Of a DNA stretch of 40,597 nt, positions 8,152-16,397 are shown one piece after another (the stretch's first letter is position 1; each line of letters begins with the position of its first letter). The stretch covers positions 1-40,597 of the IMG/VR virus record IMGVR_UViG_3300035698_016543; one strand, written 5' to 3'. The notes under the pieces were generated by a model, which made no database searches, was not told the origin of the DNA, and saw only the letters and a program-made list of their open reading frames with translations. This DNA is from a virus. The position numbers and the translations under genes are program-made.

Positions 8152-8300
8152 TTATCATCACCTCTCGTTGCCATATACCATTCATCTTTATTTAACTTAG
8201 TCCTCAATACAATAATCTCTCTTTGTAAATCCATAACATTATCTTTAAGCATACCATTATCTTTAGTCAGCTCTTCAATACTGACTAATAGGCTATCTAT
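8148..8300 (-). CDS. Small coiled-coil protein with proposed AUA start
   Basis: 50 codons. The start is ATA at 8300, overlapping the TAG stop of the upstream methyltransferase (ATAG), with AGGAGA a few bases before. The end TGA overlaps the ATG of the ChaB-XkdF gene (ATGA). The peptide is one amphipathic helix (DSLLVSIEELTKDNGMLKDN, then LQREIIVLRTKL). No ATG, GTG or TTG sits at the front; the first ATG would remove 16 residues and has no ribosome site. Role unknown, perhaps a head-assembly adaptor. Confidence 0.6.
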   Translation of the reverse strand: MDSLLVSIEELTKDNGMLKDNVMDLQREIIVLRTKLNKDEWYMATRGDDK

Positions 8301-8959
8301 GAATCTCCTGCCACATGAGATGTCTTCCCTTTCGATACTTCCCTACCCCCTTTACGATATATAAGAAATCCTGATGCAGAACCTAATACAGGTTCTACTT
8401 CTGCTACTAACTCATAATTACCAATAAATCTTTCTACAATATTAGTAATGTCTCGCGCATACATACCATAAATTCTCATATCTCTATCTTTCTTAATGAT
8501 ACCCAAAGGGTAGGTGTATAAAATAACAATTATGGCATTCGAACCAAAAATATTCTCTATAGTCTTAACTAAAACATCTTTATCTATAATATGGTATAAA
8601 ACATCAATACACATAATACAATCTAAAGACTCAATTTTCTCTCTTATAACTTCTGGAGTATAATCAAAAAAATGAGCACACTCAAAATAATAACCAATCC
8701 TATCCATAAATCTTAGCCTACATATTCTAACAGCCTCAACAGAAACATCTATACCAAAATATAATTTAACATTCAATAAAGAAGCTAATTGACCATCCCC
8801 ACAACCAAAATCAAATACAGAACCAATCTCATATTTCTTGAATATATAATTTAGAAAATCTGCTTTATATCTTAAAGACTTTCCTCTACTACCAACTCCA
8901 GAATCTTCTCCTCTTGCATATCTTCTATCCCAGTAAAGTTTCTCATAAGCATCATTCAT
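8297..8959 (-). CDS. Class I SAM methyltransferase (tandem copy 2)
   Basis: 220 aa. N-terminal 'LYWDRRYARGEDSGVGSRG' precedes motif I VFDFGCGDGQLASLL (near 48-62), motif II YFGIDVS (near 67-73) and post-motifs 'LDCIMCIDVLYHI'. It closely resembles the neighbour at 8961-9605, including 'DVLYHI.D..VLVKT.ENIF' and the C-terminal 'GSASGFLIYRK'. Substrate unknown; small-molecule, sugar or protein methylation are possible. Start has no clear ribosome site and lies two bases from the previous stop, so coupling is likely. Confidence 0.8.
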   Translation of the reverse strand: MNDAYEKLYWDRRYARGEDSGVGSRGKSLRYKADFLNYIFKKYEIGSVFDFGCGDGQLASLLNVKLYFGIDVSVEAVRICRLRFMDRIGYYFECAHFFDYTPEVIREKIESLDCIMCIDVLYHIIDKDVLVKTIENIFGSNAIIVILYTYPLGIIKKDRDMRIYGMYARDITNIVERFIGNYELVAEVEPVLGSASGFLIYRKGGREVSKGKTSHVAGDS

Positions 8960-8960
8960 T

Positions 8961-9605
8961 CTACTTACTCACTATAGAATAGATACTATCTTTACGATAC
9001 ACAATGAATCCTGCTCCTGAACCAAAAACTGGCTTAGTTTCTTTTATTATCTTATATCCATCAACTATATTCTTTAAAATAGGAACAATATTTCTTGGAT
9101 ACATCCCTTGGGGAGTCAGATCTTTATCTTTTTTAATAGCACCAAAAGGATGAGTATATAGGATAATAACCTTAGCCAATGAATCAAAAATATTTTCTAG
9201 AGTCTTGACTAAAACTTCCCTATCTAAAATATGATATAGAACATCAATACACATAACACAATCTAAAGACGAACTAAACTTATCTCTAATAACCTCTGGA
9301 GTATATTCCCAAAAATGACCTATTTCGAAACGAAAATTTCCCATCATATTCCTAACTCTATTTCTACTAATCTCAATAGCAGACTTTGAAATATCAATAC
9401 CAAAATAATCTTTGATGTACAATAAACTAATAAAACGACTATCTCCACATCCAAAATCAAAAATAGTTCTGACACCATAATCCTTAATGATACCATTAAC
9501 AAAATCTACTTTAAATTCTAATACTCTATCTCGACTGCCAGCACCAGATCCAAAACCCCATTTATATTGAGGTTCCCAGAATCTTTCTTCTTCTCTATCA
9601 TTCAT
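8961..9605 (-). CDS. Class I SAM methyltransferase (tandem copy 1)
   Basis: 214 aa from the ATG at 9605, chosen because MNDREEERFWEPQYKWG then aligns with the N-terminus of the paralogue at 8297-8959; a TTG at 9629 is an alternative. GGAGG lies 17 bases upstream of this ATG, which is far. Motif I is IFDFGCGDSRFISLL, motif II YFGIDIS, with 'LDCVMCIDVLYHIL' after. Both copies lie between portal and ChaB-XkdF, an unusual place for methyltransferases, so virion or glycan modification is plausible but unproven. Confidence 0.78.
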   Translation of the reverse strand: MNDREEERFWEPQYKWGFGSGAGSRDRVLEFKVDFVNGIIKDYGVRTIFDFGCGDSRFISLLYIKDYFGIDISKSAIEISRNRVRNMMGNFRFEIGHFWEYTPEVIRDKFSSSLDCVMCIDVLYHILDREVLVKTLENIFDSLAKVIILYTHPFGAIKKDKDLTPQGMYPRNIVPILKNIVDGYKIIKETKPVFGSGAGFIVYRKDSIYSIVSK

Positions 9606-9652
9606 CGATATACACCGAATGCCCTCCAATGACTTAAAAGTGTATTTCCCCT

Positions 9653-9671
9653 ACCTGAAATAATTTCAGGT
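9653..9671. repeat. Near-perfect palindrome upstream of methyltransferase pair
   Basis: ACCTGAAATAATTTCAGGT is a 19-base palindrome with one central base. It lies between the portal stop and the methyltransferase start. It could be an operator or an RNA hairpin with a tiny loop; no U-run follows. Confidence 0.4.
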
Positions 9672-9687
9672 AACACCACATCAATGA

Positions 9688-11037
9688 TTATCTATTTACC
9701 TGTAATCCAGGAGGTGGATTCTTTGATCCTTTCATATCAGGTTTCATCAAAAGTTCCTCTACTTTTCCCTGATTGGATAAATCCTTTACATAGATTAATT
9801 GTCCACCAATACTCCTTGTATATACTTCTCCACCAGGAATAGTTTCTGGATGTATTTCTTTCTTTCTTCTAACATCATTAATACTCATAACTCCTTGATT
9901 AATATAACGATAATCAGCCTTAGAAATCTCTTCTTCATCTTCAAATCTTGGCTTAATTATATTAAATTTTAAGTCCCTATATCCAGCATCCTCTAGTAAC
10001 TCTTTAGTAAAGAAATCATTAAACATATTAACGATAGGATATAATGTCTTGGTTCTAGAAACTTTGAACTGAACTAATGCCGTTGCTCGGTTGCTCCCTT
10101 GAAGGGCTCCAAATTCAATAGGCTGGACGCCAAAATTCCTATAAACAACTCTCTCAACAGATTGTCTTAACTCATCTAACTGAGATTCTTGATTACCTCT
10201 TCTGAATTCTACCCATTCAACTCCTGGAGTTCCATAAATTAACCTAAGATGTTCTTTAGATAACTGACCTCTATCTGCCATAAATTCCTGTTTAGCAGCA
10301 TCATAAGCTACCGGACCAATCATTCCCATATTTAAAACACCAGGCGGGATGTTATCTTCAGTAAAATAAGCGGAAATATATGCATTGGAACTTAAAAGGA
10401 TGGCTATTTCATCAATGATGGATTCAATAATTGGAAAGCCGTAAACGGAATGGGTAGTAGCATTAAAAATAAAATAAACTATTTCATTCGGCTTAAAATT
10501 AACTGGATCTTGGTAATTATAAACTTGTCTATAACCTTTAAGATAACCATGCCCGTCTACATCTACCTTAAATGTATGAGCATCTCTGGCATAAATCTCT
10601 AATATCTTCCTGCCAGATACAGATTTAACTTTTTCTAGAGCTCCCCCAGCATACACAAGGATATCAACAGAAAGTTTCTTTATTATCTGAGATAAAGATT
10701 CCTGATTAGAATTTGGATCTCTGAAAAAATCAGTAGCGTCTCTAATTTCTCTTTCAATTCTTCTGTTTAGTTTCTTTCCTCTTTTGGGTAATACTTCCCA
10801 CGGAAGAGATGAAATCTCATTTGCCAATGAATCAACAGAATTTCTAACAGCAGATGACTTCTCATAAATTTCCCATAACTCTGACCAAGTAAGTCTACCA
10901 GTTCTACTAGTAAACATTTGTTTACTATAAACAGGGATAGTTTCAAAGCCTTTAGCTTGTACTTTCTTTAATTCTACTATCTCATTTTCTAATTTATCCA
11001 GACGATTTTTACGAGCTACTACTAATGGGAATTTCAT
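9688..11037 (-). CDS. Portal protein
   Basis: 449 aa, ATG overlapping the terminase stop (TAATG), with GGAGGTG further upstream inside the terminase gene; coupling is likely. Pattern typical of phage portals: N-terminal coiled coil, 'LWEIYEKSSAVRNSVDSLANEISSLPWEVLPK' entry, 'DILVYAGGALEKV', 'YEPNEIVYF'-like 'FKPNEIVYFIFNATTHSVYGFP', and the stem/crown helix 'LDELRQSVERVVYRNFGVQPIEFG...NRATALVQFK'. It forms the dodecameric DNA entry ring and partners the terminase. Length is normal. Confidence 0.9.
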   Translation of the reverse strand: MKFPLVVARKNRLDKLENEIVELKKVQAKGFETIPVYSKQMFTSRTGRLTWSELWEIYEKSSAVRNSVDSLANEISSLPWEVLPKRGKKLNRRIEREIRDATDFFRDPNSNQESLSQIIKKLSVDILVYAGGALEKVKSVSGRKILEIYARDAHTFKVDVDGHGYLKGYRQVYNYQDPVNFKPNEIVYFIFNATTHSVYGFPIIESIIDEIAILLSSNAYISAYFTEDNIPPGVLNMGMIGPVAYDAAKQEFMADRGQLSKEHLRLIYGTPGVEWVEFRRGNQESQLDELRQSVERVVYRNFGVQPIEFGALQGSNRATALVQFKVSRTKTLYPIVNMFNDFFTKELLEDAGYRDLKFNIIKPRFEDEEEISKADYRYINQGVMSINDVRRKKEIHPETIPGGEVYTRSIGGQLIYVKDLSNQGKVEELLMKPDMKGSKNPPPGLQVNR

Positions 11038-12527
11038 TACATTCTGACGATTTCTATCGGCACCTCCTTTTCATCACTCTTCAATCCTAAATTCAACACT
11101 TCAAAACCACTAAAATTAACTTTATGTTCAATCTTTAAACCTTGACGAGCAAAATACATCGCCATTACTGTATCTGAGTGTCTGGCTAAAGGAAAATCCT
11201 TAAGTTCTCTCATACAAACACAAAAACTACACATACAACTATCTTCATGTTTGCTTGGGAACATACAAAATTCCCACATACCTTGTTCCATCTCCAAAGC
11301 AAGAGAAGGAACACCATCAGATAAGTCCATCTTCTTCATTCCAGTATGAAATGGAATTATCTTAACTGTATCTTTATTAGCAACTTCAAGGAGATCAATG
11401 ATAACCTGTTGAACACCATTATTCTCAACAACAAACGTAGGTTCATTATAAATATCATTAAGGTCAGTCATAATATTAGCCATTTGAGAACCACTGAAAT
11501 GCCCTCTTTTTATATTTCTAACCCAACGTTTCTTATCTTCACTAACAGATATAACGAAAAATACAGTATATCCCTTACTTGTAGCACCACCAGCAAAATC
11601 AACGCCGATGAAATTCTCCATACCATCAAACATTTTGGAAATCGGGTCTATCTTATAATTAGGTAATCTATCAACTACATCTTGAGAGAATACAATCTCA
11701 TCGTCTGATAGAGCCTTATTCCTATAACCTCTATCAAATCTCCTTGAACCAATCTGTTTATATTTCTCTATTAACCAAGATTTCGGTCTCTTCTCTGGCC
11801 AAATAGGATTGAACTCTTCATCTATTTCTAAATGTAACCACTTATAACTTTCATTCCTAATTAAATCATGAGATAAATCATCTCTATGCCACGGTGTAGA
11901 AATATAGATGACTCTACCTCCTGGCTCAAGAGTGTTCGTCAATACATCGAAGAACTTATCTTTTACAGCTTCACGCATCTTGGGTTGCTGAATAGAATTT
12001 CTCCATGAGCATAAATCATCTGCAATAATAATAGTAGATCTATCACCAGTACCAGTAGACATAATCCCAGAAGCTTCAATAGAAGGATTTGTTGAGGAAA
12101 TTTCCCGTTGAATACGGATGGATTTCTTTCTCCACCATCTGTAATCGGGTTTTAAATCTGGATAGATGTGATGAACTTCATCACTGTGGACGATAAGGTC
12201 TTTAACCCTATCAAGTCTCTTAATGGCGAGTTCGTCCGAGGCACAAATAATCTTTATACGCTCATTATGATTATTACCTAAAAAATATAAAGGTCTGAGA
12301 ATAGATACTTGTTCGGTTTTACCATGATTACGAGATGCCCAAATAATAGTAAAAAGATACTCATCAATCCAATCCTGAATTTTTTTATGAATATCCCCTT
12401 GGATAAAAGGAGCATTGGTAATAGAATCTCTCATTACAAATGACGCCAAATTATTAATGTTACTTCTAGCCCTTAAATATTCTTTTTCCTTCTCAAGACC
12501 TAATATTAAATCATCAATATTGATCAA
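11037..12527 (-). CDS. terL: Terminase large subunit
   Basis: 496 aa, TTG start preceded by GGATGGTGA about ten bases away. The ATPase has a Walker A variant ASRNHGKT (64-71), an adenine-binding 'KIICASDELAIKRL' strand, Walker B STIIIADD (164-171) and coupling motif 'VIYISTPW'. The RNase H-fold nuclease starts at FIGVDFAGG (306-314), with the late acidic 'HSDTVMA' motif. It packages DNA into the prohead. A consensus promoter (12549-12576) lies directly upstream. No small terminase was recognised nearby. Confidence 0.95.
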   Translation of the reverse strand: MINIDDLILGLEKEKEYLRARSNINNLASFVMRDSITNAPFIQGDIHKKIQDWIDEYLFTIIWASRNHGKTEQVSILRPLYFLGNNHNERIKIICASDELAIKRLDRVKDLIVHSDEVHHIYPDLKPDYRWWRKKSIRIQREISSTNPSIEASGIMSTGTGDRSTIIIADDLCSWRNSIQQPKMREAVKDKFFDVLTNTLEPGGRVIYISTPWHRDDLSHDLIRNESYKWLHLEIDEEFNPIWPEKRPKSWLIEKYKQIGSRRFDRGYRNKALSDDEIVFSQDVVDRLPNYKIDPISKMFDGMENFIGVDFAGGATSKGYTVFFVISVSEDKKRWVRNIKRGHFSGSQMANIMTDLNDIYNEPTFVVENNGVQQVIIDLLEVANKDTVKIIPFHTGMKKMDLSDGVPSLALEMEQGMWEFCMFPSKHEDSCMCSFCVCMRELKDFPLARHSDTVMAMYFARQGLKIEHKVNFSGFEVLNLGLKSDEKEVPIEIVRM

Positions 12528-12548
12528 ATTTAGTTATTCACCATCCTT

Positions 12549-12576
12549 ATTATAACAAACTGAGAGCACTTGTCAA
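12549..12576 (-). promoter_or_regulatory. Late operon promoter, extended -10
   Basis: Read leftward: TTGACA (12576-12571), 16-bp spacer, TGTTATAAT (extended -10; TATAAT at 12554-12549). Both hexamers are perfect sigma70 consensus. It points into the terminase gene and belongs to a family of four similar promoters in this window. Confidence 0.85.
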
Positions 12577-12660
12577 GGGGGAAGCTCTAAGATAAGCATC
12601 AGAAGCTACTTATAGCAAGTGAAAATTTGAAAATTTGTGAATTATTTTAATAGGAATCTG

Positions 12661-12780
12661 TTACCAATCAAAAATTACACTTCCATTCAAACGCACAAAT
12701 CCGATACAATCACCTCTACAACTCTCAACCCATCCCAACCAACCAGTCTTTTTAGGAAACTTATATAACTTTACTTTCAT
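12661..12780 (-). CDS. Small hypothetical protein (39 aa)
   Basis: MKVKLYKFPKKTGWLGWVES begins this 39-aa frame, with GAGGTGAG six bases before the ATG. It has two Cys four residues apart (CRGDC) and ends IFDW. No family recognised; it is supported by its ribosome site and tight spacing to the 12785-13285 gene. Confidence 0.55.
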   Translation of the reverse strand: MKVKLYKFPKKTGWLGWVESCRGDCIGFVRLNGSVIFDW

Positions 12781-12784
12781 TTTC

Positions 12785-13285
12785 TCACCTCATATTAACT
12801 TTCTCTAAACATACGTTATTCATTTCCTTTTCCAAGGTTATAACTTCCTTTTTATAATAATCTATTTGCTCAACCAAACGCCGCTTTCTTCTATCTAACA
12901 TTCCCTTTCTATCATCCAAATCATCCAATCGACGCAATCGCACATATAGATCACTCATCAAAATATCGTCCAGAAAATCAGGATACTTCTCCTTGATAGA
13001 TATCCACTCTTCAGGACTAACAAATCTACCATCATAAACAACTAATACTTCATCTCGTATAGGTAGAAAAAAACGATTCTCATCAGCAAAACCACAAACA
13101 ATAAATAAATTCCACGATTCAATATCTATAGGACGTTGAACCATCCTATTTGCTACCTTCAATTTTAACCCAGAAATACTTGTACTAATAGCTATAAGCT
13201 TCCAATCATCAGAATATCTACGCCCAAGATTATCATTACGACATTTGTTATCTACCGTCATCACATACAAATCTAAACTATTCAT
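12785..13285 (-). CDS. Hypothetical protein with C-terminal coiled coil
   Basis: 166 aa, ATG with GGAG nine bases upstream. The first 100 residues look globular (DDWKLIAISTSISGLKLKVA, 'NLFIVCGFADENRFFLPIRDEVLVVYDGRF'). The last 60 form a charged coiled coil (RLRRLDDLDDRKGMLDRRKR, then 'YYKKEVITLEKEMNNV'). It sits just upstream of the terminase promoter; a small terminase or packaging role is conceivable but no DNA-binding motif was seen. Confidence 0.65.
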   Translation of the reverse strand: MNSLDLYVMTVDNKCRNDNLGRRYSDDWKLIAISTSISGLKLKVANRMVQRPIDIESWNLFIVCGFADENRFFLPIRDEVLVVYDGRFVSPEEWISIKEKYPDFLDDILMSDLYVRLRRLDDLDDRKGMLDRRKRRLVEQIDYYKKEVITLEKEMNNVCLEKVNMR

Positions 13286-13301
13286 AATAAATACTCCTAT
13301 A

Positions 13302-14531
13302 CTATATTGTAACTTTGAAAATTACAACTGGTTTATGCAATCTATCAGCCGATTTACAGTTGTAAGCTTCAAGTTCTTTATTGATATCATAACCATAAAT
13401 ACCATCTGTATTCTGAAGGTCAATCCTTATACTATCTCTGCAATCCTTATCAAATATAATATGCACATTCTGACTAGCTCTTGAAATTAATTGTAGACCT
13501 CTTTCAGAATAAGCATTAGCCCCTACTACACTTGAACCACGAGCATATGTATCTCCTATCCTGCAAGAATGCATATGACCATATATCACTAAGTCTAAAC
13601 TTACTCCTTTACTCATATATTTACCAATGATAGTTTGAATGCTAGTCTCTACTTTACCAGTATTTATCTGATGACCATGAATTAAAAGCACATTCTGACC
13701 ACCAACATTAACAACTTGCTCTGTTGGATCAGTATTTTTAATAAACGTTATCCCAACACTACCACGAAAGATATAATCCAAGATATTAAAGATTGTAAAA
13801 TCATAATTATCCGTCGCTATTAAATCTATCCAACCTCTTTCCTTCGATATCCTACTCTCATTACCAGTAACACAAGCTACACTAACGTTGAAATCCTTAT
13901 TCAAATCAAGTAACATTTGCTGTAAAATTTCTACCGATAAAAACACAGCTTTACTACGATTTGTAGCCTGAGCCAACAATTCGTCAAGCCTTCTATCTGA
14001 ATTCAATAAATCTCCAGTCATAGCAAACAAAACATTCTTCACATTAAAGACACTAAGATACTCCTTGACTCTACTAATGAATTTCTTACATCTCTTAGAA
14101 GCAATAGAGAAATCATAACTATTAACATCCAAAGCTACTAACTCATTAAAATGAGAATCGGTAAAATGCACAACAGCTGCCGCTTCCTTTCTCCCATTAT
14201 CTGAATTATGTAATTCTGTCTTATCAGCTAAATTATATTCCTTTAACAATTCAACAAGCTCTCTATTAAACTCTGTAACAGCATTGTCAATTCTAGCGTA
14301 TTCCCTAAATGACTTACGTTCAATTCTATTGCTGTCCATAAATCTTTGAGCACGCTTACTGAGACGCACATTCTCTTTCAGGATGTCAGGATCAACAGTG
14401 GTCTCTCTGAATCGTCGCCCACATTCCTTACAACGAAATCTCTGCACTTCATTCTCACCAATTCCATTCTTCACCACCTTATCAGAACTGCAAGTCGGAC
14501 ATACTAAATGTTTAAATAATTCATCGTTCAT
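13302..14531 (-). CDS. Zinc-ribbon metallophosphoesterase
   Basis: 409 aa, ATG overlapping the preceding stop (ATGA), AGGAGG ten bases upstream. Residues 11-37 form a CPTC...CKEC zinc ribbon (C11, C14, C34, C37) like those in IS1 InsA and related DNA-binding proteins, followed by a helical linker. The calcineurin-like phosphoesterase has all blocks: HFTDSHFN (122-129), GDLL (173-176), GNES (223-226), IHGHQ (284-288) and YGHMH (317-321). It is likely a metal-dependent phosphodiesterase or nuclease guided to nucleic acid by the ribbon. Substrate unknown. Confidence 0.85.
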   Translation of the reverse strand: MNDELFKHLVCPTCSSDKVVKNGIGENEVQRFRCKECGRRFRETTVDPDILKENVRLSKRAQRFMDSNRIERKSFREYARIDNAVTEFNRELVELLKEYNLADKTELHNSDNGRKEAAAVVHFTDSHFNELVALDVNSYDFSIASKRCKKFISRVKEYLSVFNVKNVLFAMTGDLLNSDRRLDELLAQATNRSKAVFLSVEILQQMLLDLNKDFNVSVACVTGNESRISKERGWIDLIATDNYDFTIFNILDYIFRGSVGITFIKNTDPTEQVVNVGGQNVLLIHGHQINTGKVETSIQTIIGKYMSKGVSLDLVIYGHMHSCRIGDTYARGSSVVGANAYSERGLQLISRASQNVHIIFDKDCRDSIRIDLQNTDGIYGYDINKELEAYNCKSADRLHKPVVIFKVTI

Positions 14532-14668
14532 ATAATTATAACCTCCTTCTCAGTCTCTTCCTTCATAGAACACTCCCAACACTTATGCTCTAAACTAACA
14601 TTACGGTAAAACGGATAAAACTTTTTACCACACACGATACATATCCTATCATCATTATCTTTAAACAT
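14528..14668 (-). CDS. Small zinc-ribbon protein (46 aa)
   Basis: ATG with AGGAGACGAGA directly upstream; the stop overlaps the metallophosphoesterase start (ATGA). Two CxxC pairs (CIVC at 10-13 and CWEC at 30-33) with an aromatic core (KKFYPFYR) make a single treble-clef or ribbon fold. Tight coupling suggests it works with, or is regulated with, the phosphoesterase. Confidence 0.6.
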   Translation of the reverse strand: MFKDNDDRICIVCGKKFYPFYRNVSLEHKCWECSMKEETEKEVIII

Positions 14669-14681
14669 TCTCGTCTCCTAT

Positions 14682-15083
14682 TTAATCCGGTGGACCTTCA
14701 ACCACTGGATAACCTTTCTCTTTTAATTCTTCAAATTGCTCATCAAGAAATTTCTTAGGTTTATCATACCATATACCATCAATAACCATAAGAGCAAAAG
14801 CAGAATAGTTCAATAGGTCTATATAGTCTTGTCTAACAGATTCATTAACATCATCTCTTCCTTTCCTATCCCATAGAATATTCCTAATTCTATTCATCTT
14901 ATCCCATCCACGAACAAAAACCCCTTTTATTCCTAAGCCACCGATATTATCTTTTCCGTAACCATTATTCTTTCTCACTCCTAGATTCAAAGCTTCTTCT
15001 ATCTTGCACAGAAAGCCGTCGACATTAAAACCATTTAGATTTTCTTCTCTAAGAGAGATACTATACTTTTCTTCTCTTGGCAA
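14682..15083 (-). CDS. Nmad1-like (DUF1599) nucleotide-associated protein
   Basis: 133 aa, TTG start with AAGGAG seven bases upstream, overlapping the end of the deoxyribosyltransferase-like gene by 23 bases. The layout 'kkN.gYgkdNi...GikGv.vRgwDKmnRirNIl......vnESvrqDyiDLlNYsafAlmv' matches the Nmad1/DUF1599 all-alpha family, thought to be NTP-pyrophosphatase-like and linked to modified nucleotides in phages. Conserved Asp/Glu/Asn residues that would bind metal (the ES..D...N..Y block) are present. Confidence 0.65.
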   Translation of the reverse strand: MPREEKYSISLREENLNGFNVDGFLCKIEEALNLGVRKNNGYGKDNIGGLGIKGVFVRGWDKMNRIRNILWDRKGRDDVNESVRQDYIDLLNYSAFALMVIDGIWYDKPKKFLDEQFEELKEKGYPVVEGPPD

Positions 15084-15525
15084 TTGTATACTCCTTATCT
15101 TGAATTTCTTGCTTTAGTTTCTTGATTAAAGTTTCTACATCTGGGAAGAACTCATCAACATAATACTCTAACGCAAATGACGCTCTTAATGCATCAATAC
15201 CACCAAATCCGTATATTGGAATCTTAAGTATATGAGCAGCTCCTAAATCCATAAGCGTTCCAATACCATAAACATCATCTATTTTGACTACAATAAGATT
15301 TGCTTTCTTTAACTCTCTATCATTCCTATCCAATATCTCTGGTGCCTTACTCCTATTATTACATAAATCAGCAACTTTTCCTTTCACAAAACCAGATACA
15401 TCAAGTGCCGGATTATAAACTTTCACATAAGGAAGAGGTAAAATTTCCTTTGTAAACTTCTTTCTCCATCCATTTGCTTCCCTATCAGTGAGTCCATCTA
15501 TACGTCCAGCTAAAAATATTCTCAT
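15061..15525 (-). CDS. Nucleoside 2-deoxyribosyltransferase-like protein
   Basis: 154 aa, ATG with GGAG seven bases upstream inside the peptidase gene end. The Rossmann-like pattern 'MRIFLAGRIDGLTDREANGWRKK' then 'VYNPALD', 'ILDRNDRELKKANLIVVKID', 'GTLMDLGAAHILKIPIYGFG' fits the NDT/DUF4406 family. It could cleave or transfer deoxyribose in nucleotide salvage. In place of the family's usual 'G...E.g.a' acidic residue it has Asp (MDLGAAH), which still may serve. Pairs with the Nmad1-like gene. Confidence 0.75.
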   Translation of the reverse strand: MRIFLAGRIDGLTDREANGWRKKFTKEILPLPYVKVYNPALDVSGFVKGKVADLCNNRSKAPEILDRNDRELKKANLIVVKIDDVYGIGTLMDLGAAHILKIPIYGFGGIDALRASFALEYYVDEFFPDVETLIKKLKQEIQDKEYTIAKRRKV

Positions 15526-15527
15526 AC

Positions 15528-16397
15528 TTAGACTCCGAACTTTCCTGAATCAATGTAATCAGCAGATAAAATTGTCCACCAATCAATCGCTAATCCAGAT
15601 AAAACATATTGATATGGAAACCATGCATAACCCCCTAACCGAGGACTCCACATATCACCCCAACTATTTCTTATGAGCAATGCTCCTTTGGTACTTTCTC
15701 CAGTCTCAGGATGAACAATAACCTTATCATCATCAAAACCACAACTCACGATGGCATGACCTCCATCAACTTTATCCTTATCAGAAGGATAGGGAATTTC
15801 TCCAGTAGTTCTGGCATACTTAATTGAGTCATACACTGTAAAACCAAATATCATTGGCCATCCACATCGCAGAAACGCCTTTATATTATTCAACAATATA
15901 TCCTTACCAACACCAGGAAAATCCATTCTAAAATAAACAGTAGGACGCCATCTTTGTGCAAGTGCATATACAAAAGATGATGGCTCTTTGTCAAATTTAT
16001 TCTTACTATCAGTATATGGCCAATATTTTTCAGGGGGAACTCCAAACATAGCCATAGCACCAACTGTGCTTCTAATATAGGCACCAGTATCCCCTACCCA
16101 ATTCAATAAATTTCTTGTAGTCTTATATAAGAATAACCGAGAAGCATCTATATGATGCCCCATCGCTCTATTCTCAAAATATTCCAATAGAGCTACACCA
16201 GCATTTGATGTACACGATCCGAGATTTCCCTGCGTTTCAACTGGGGAAAACCATTCTCTTAAATCAATTTTCTCTGGTGTATAATCCCCATAAGGATACA
16301 CTTGGCTCTTTTTCAAAAGAGTCAACATTCCTTTTCCTTTTGCAATACCATAATCTCTTATATCTGGCAGATCAGGTTGCCAACCAAATTTGTACAT
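15528..16397 (-). CDS. Papain-like (C1 family) cysteine peptidase
   Basis: 289 aa, ATG with AAGGAGATAAAAA upstream. 'DLREWFSPVETQGNLGSCTSNA' gives the oxyanion Gln56 and catalytic Cys62. 'GGHAIVSCGFDD' gives His214 and 'LLIRNSWGDMW' gives Asn244, so the triad is complete. There is no signal peptide or inhibitory propeptide (about 45 residues precede the Gln motif). Likely cytosolic or virion-borne proteolysis; substrate unknown. Its start overlaps the DHHA1 gene by 40 bases, so it belongs to the Ro60 operon. Confidence 0.9.
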   Translation of the reverse strand: MYKFGWQPDLPDIRDYGIAKGKGMLTLLKKSQVYPYGDYTPEKIDLREWFSPVETQGNLGSCTSNAGVALLEYFENRAMGHHIDASRLFLYKTTRNLLNWVGDTGAYIRSTVGAMAMFGVPPEKYWPYTDSKNKFDKEPSSFVYALAQRWRPTVYFRMDFPGVGKDILLNNIKAFLRCGWPMIFGFTVYDSIKYARTTGEIPYPSDKDKVDGGHAIVSCGFDDDKVIVHPETGESTKGALLIRNSWGDMWSPRLGGYAWFPYQYVLSGLAIDWWTILSADYIDSGKFGV

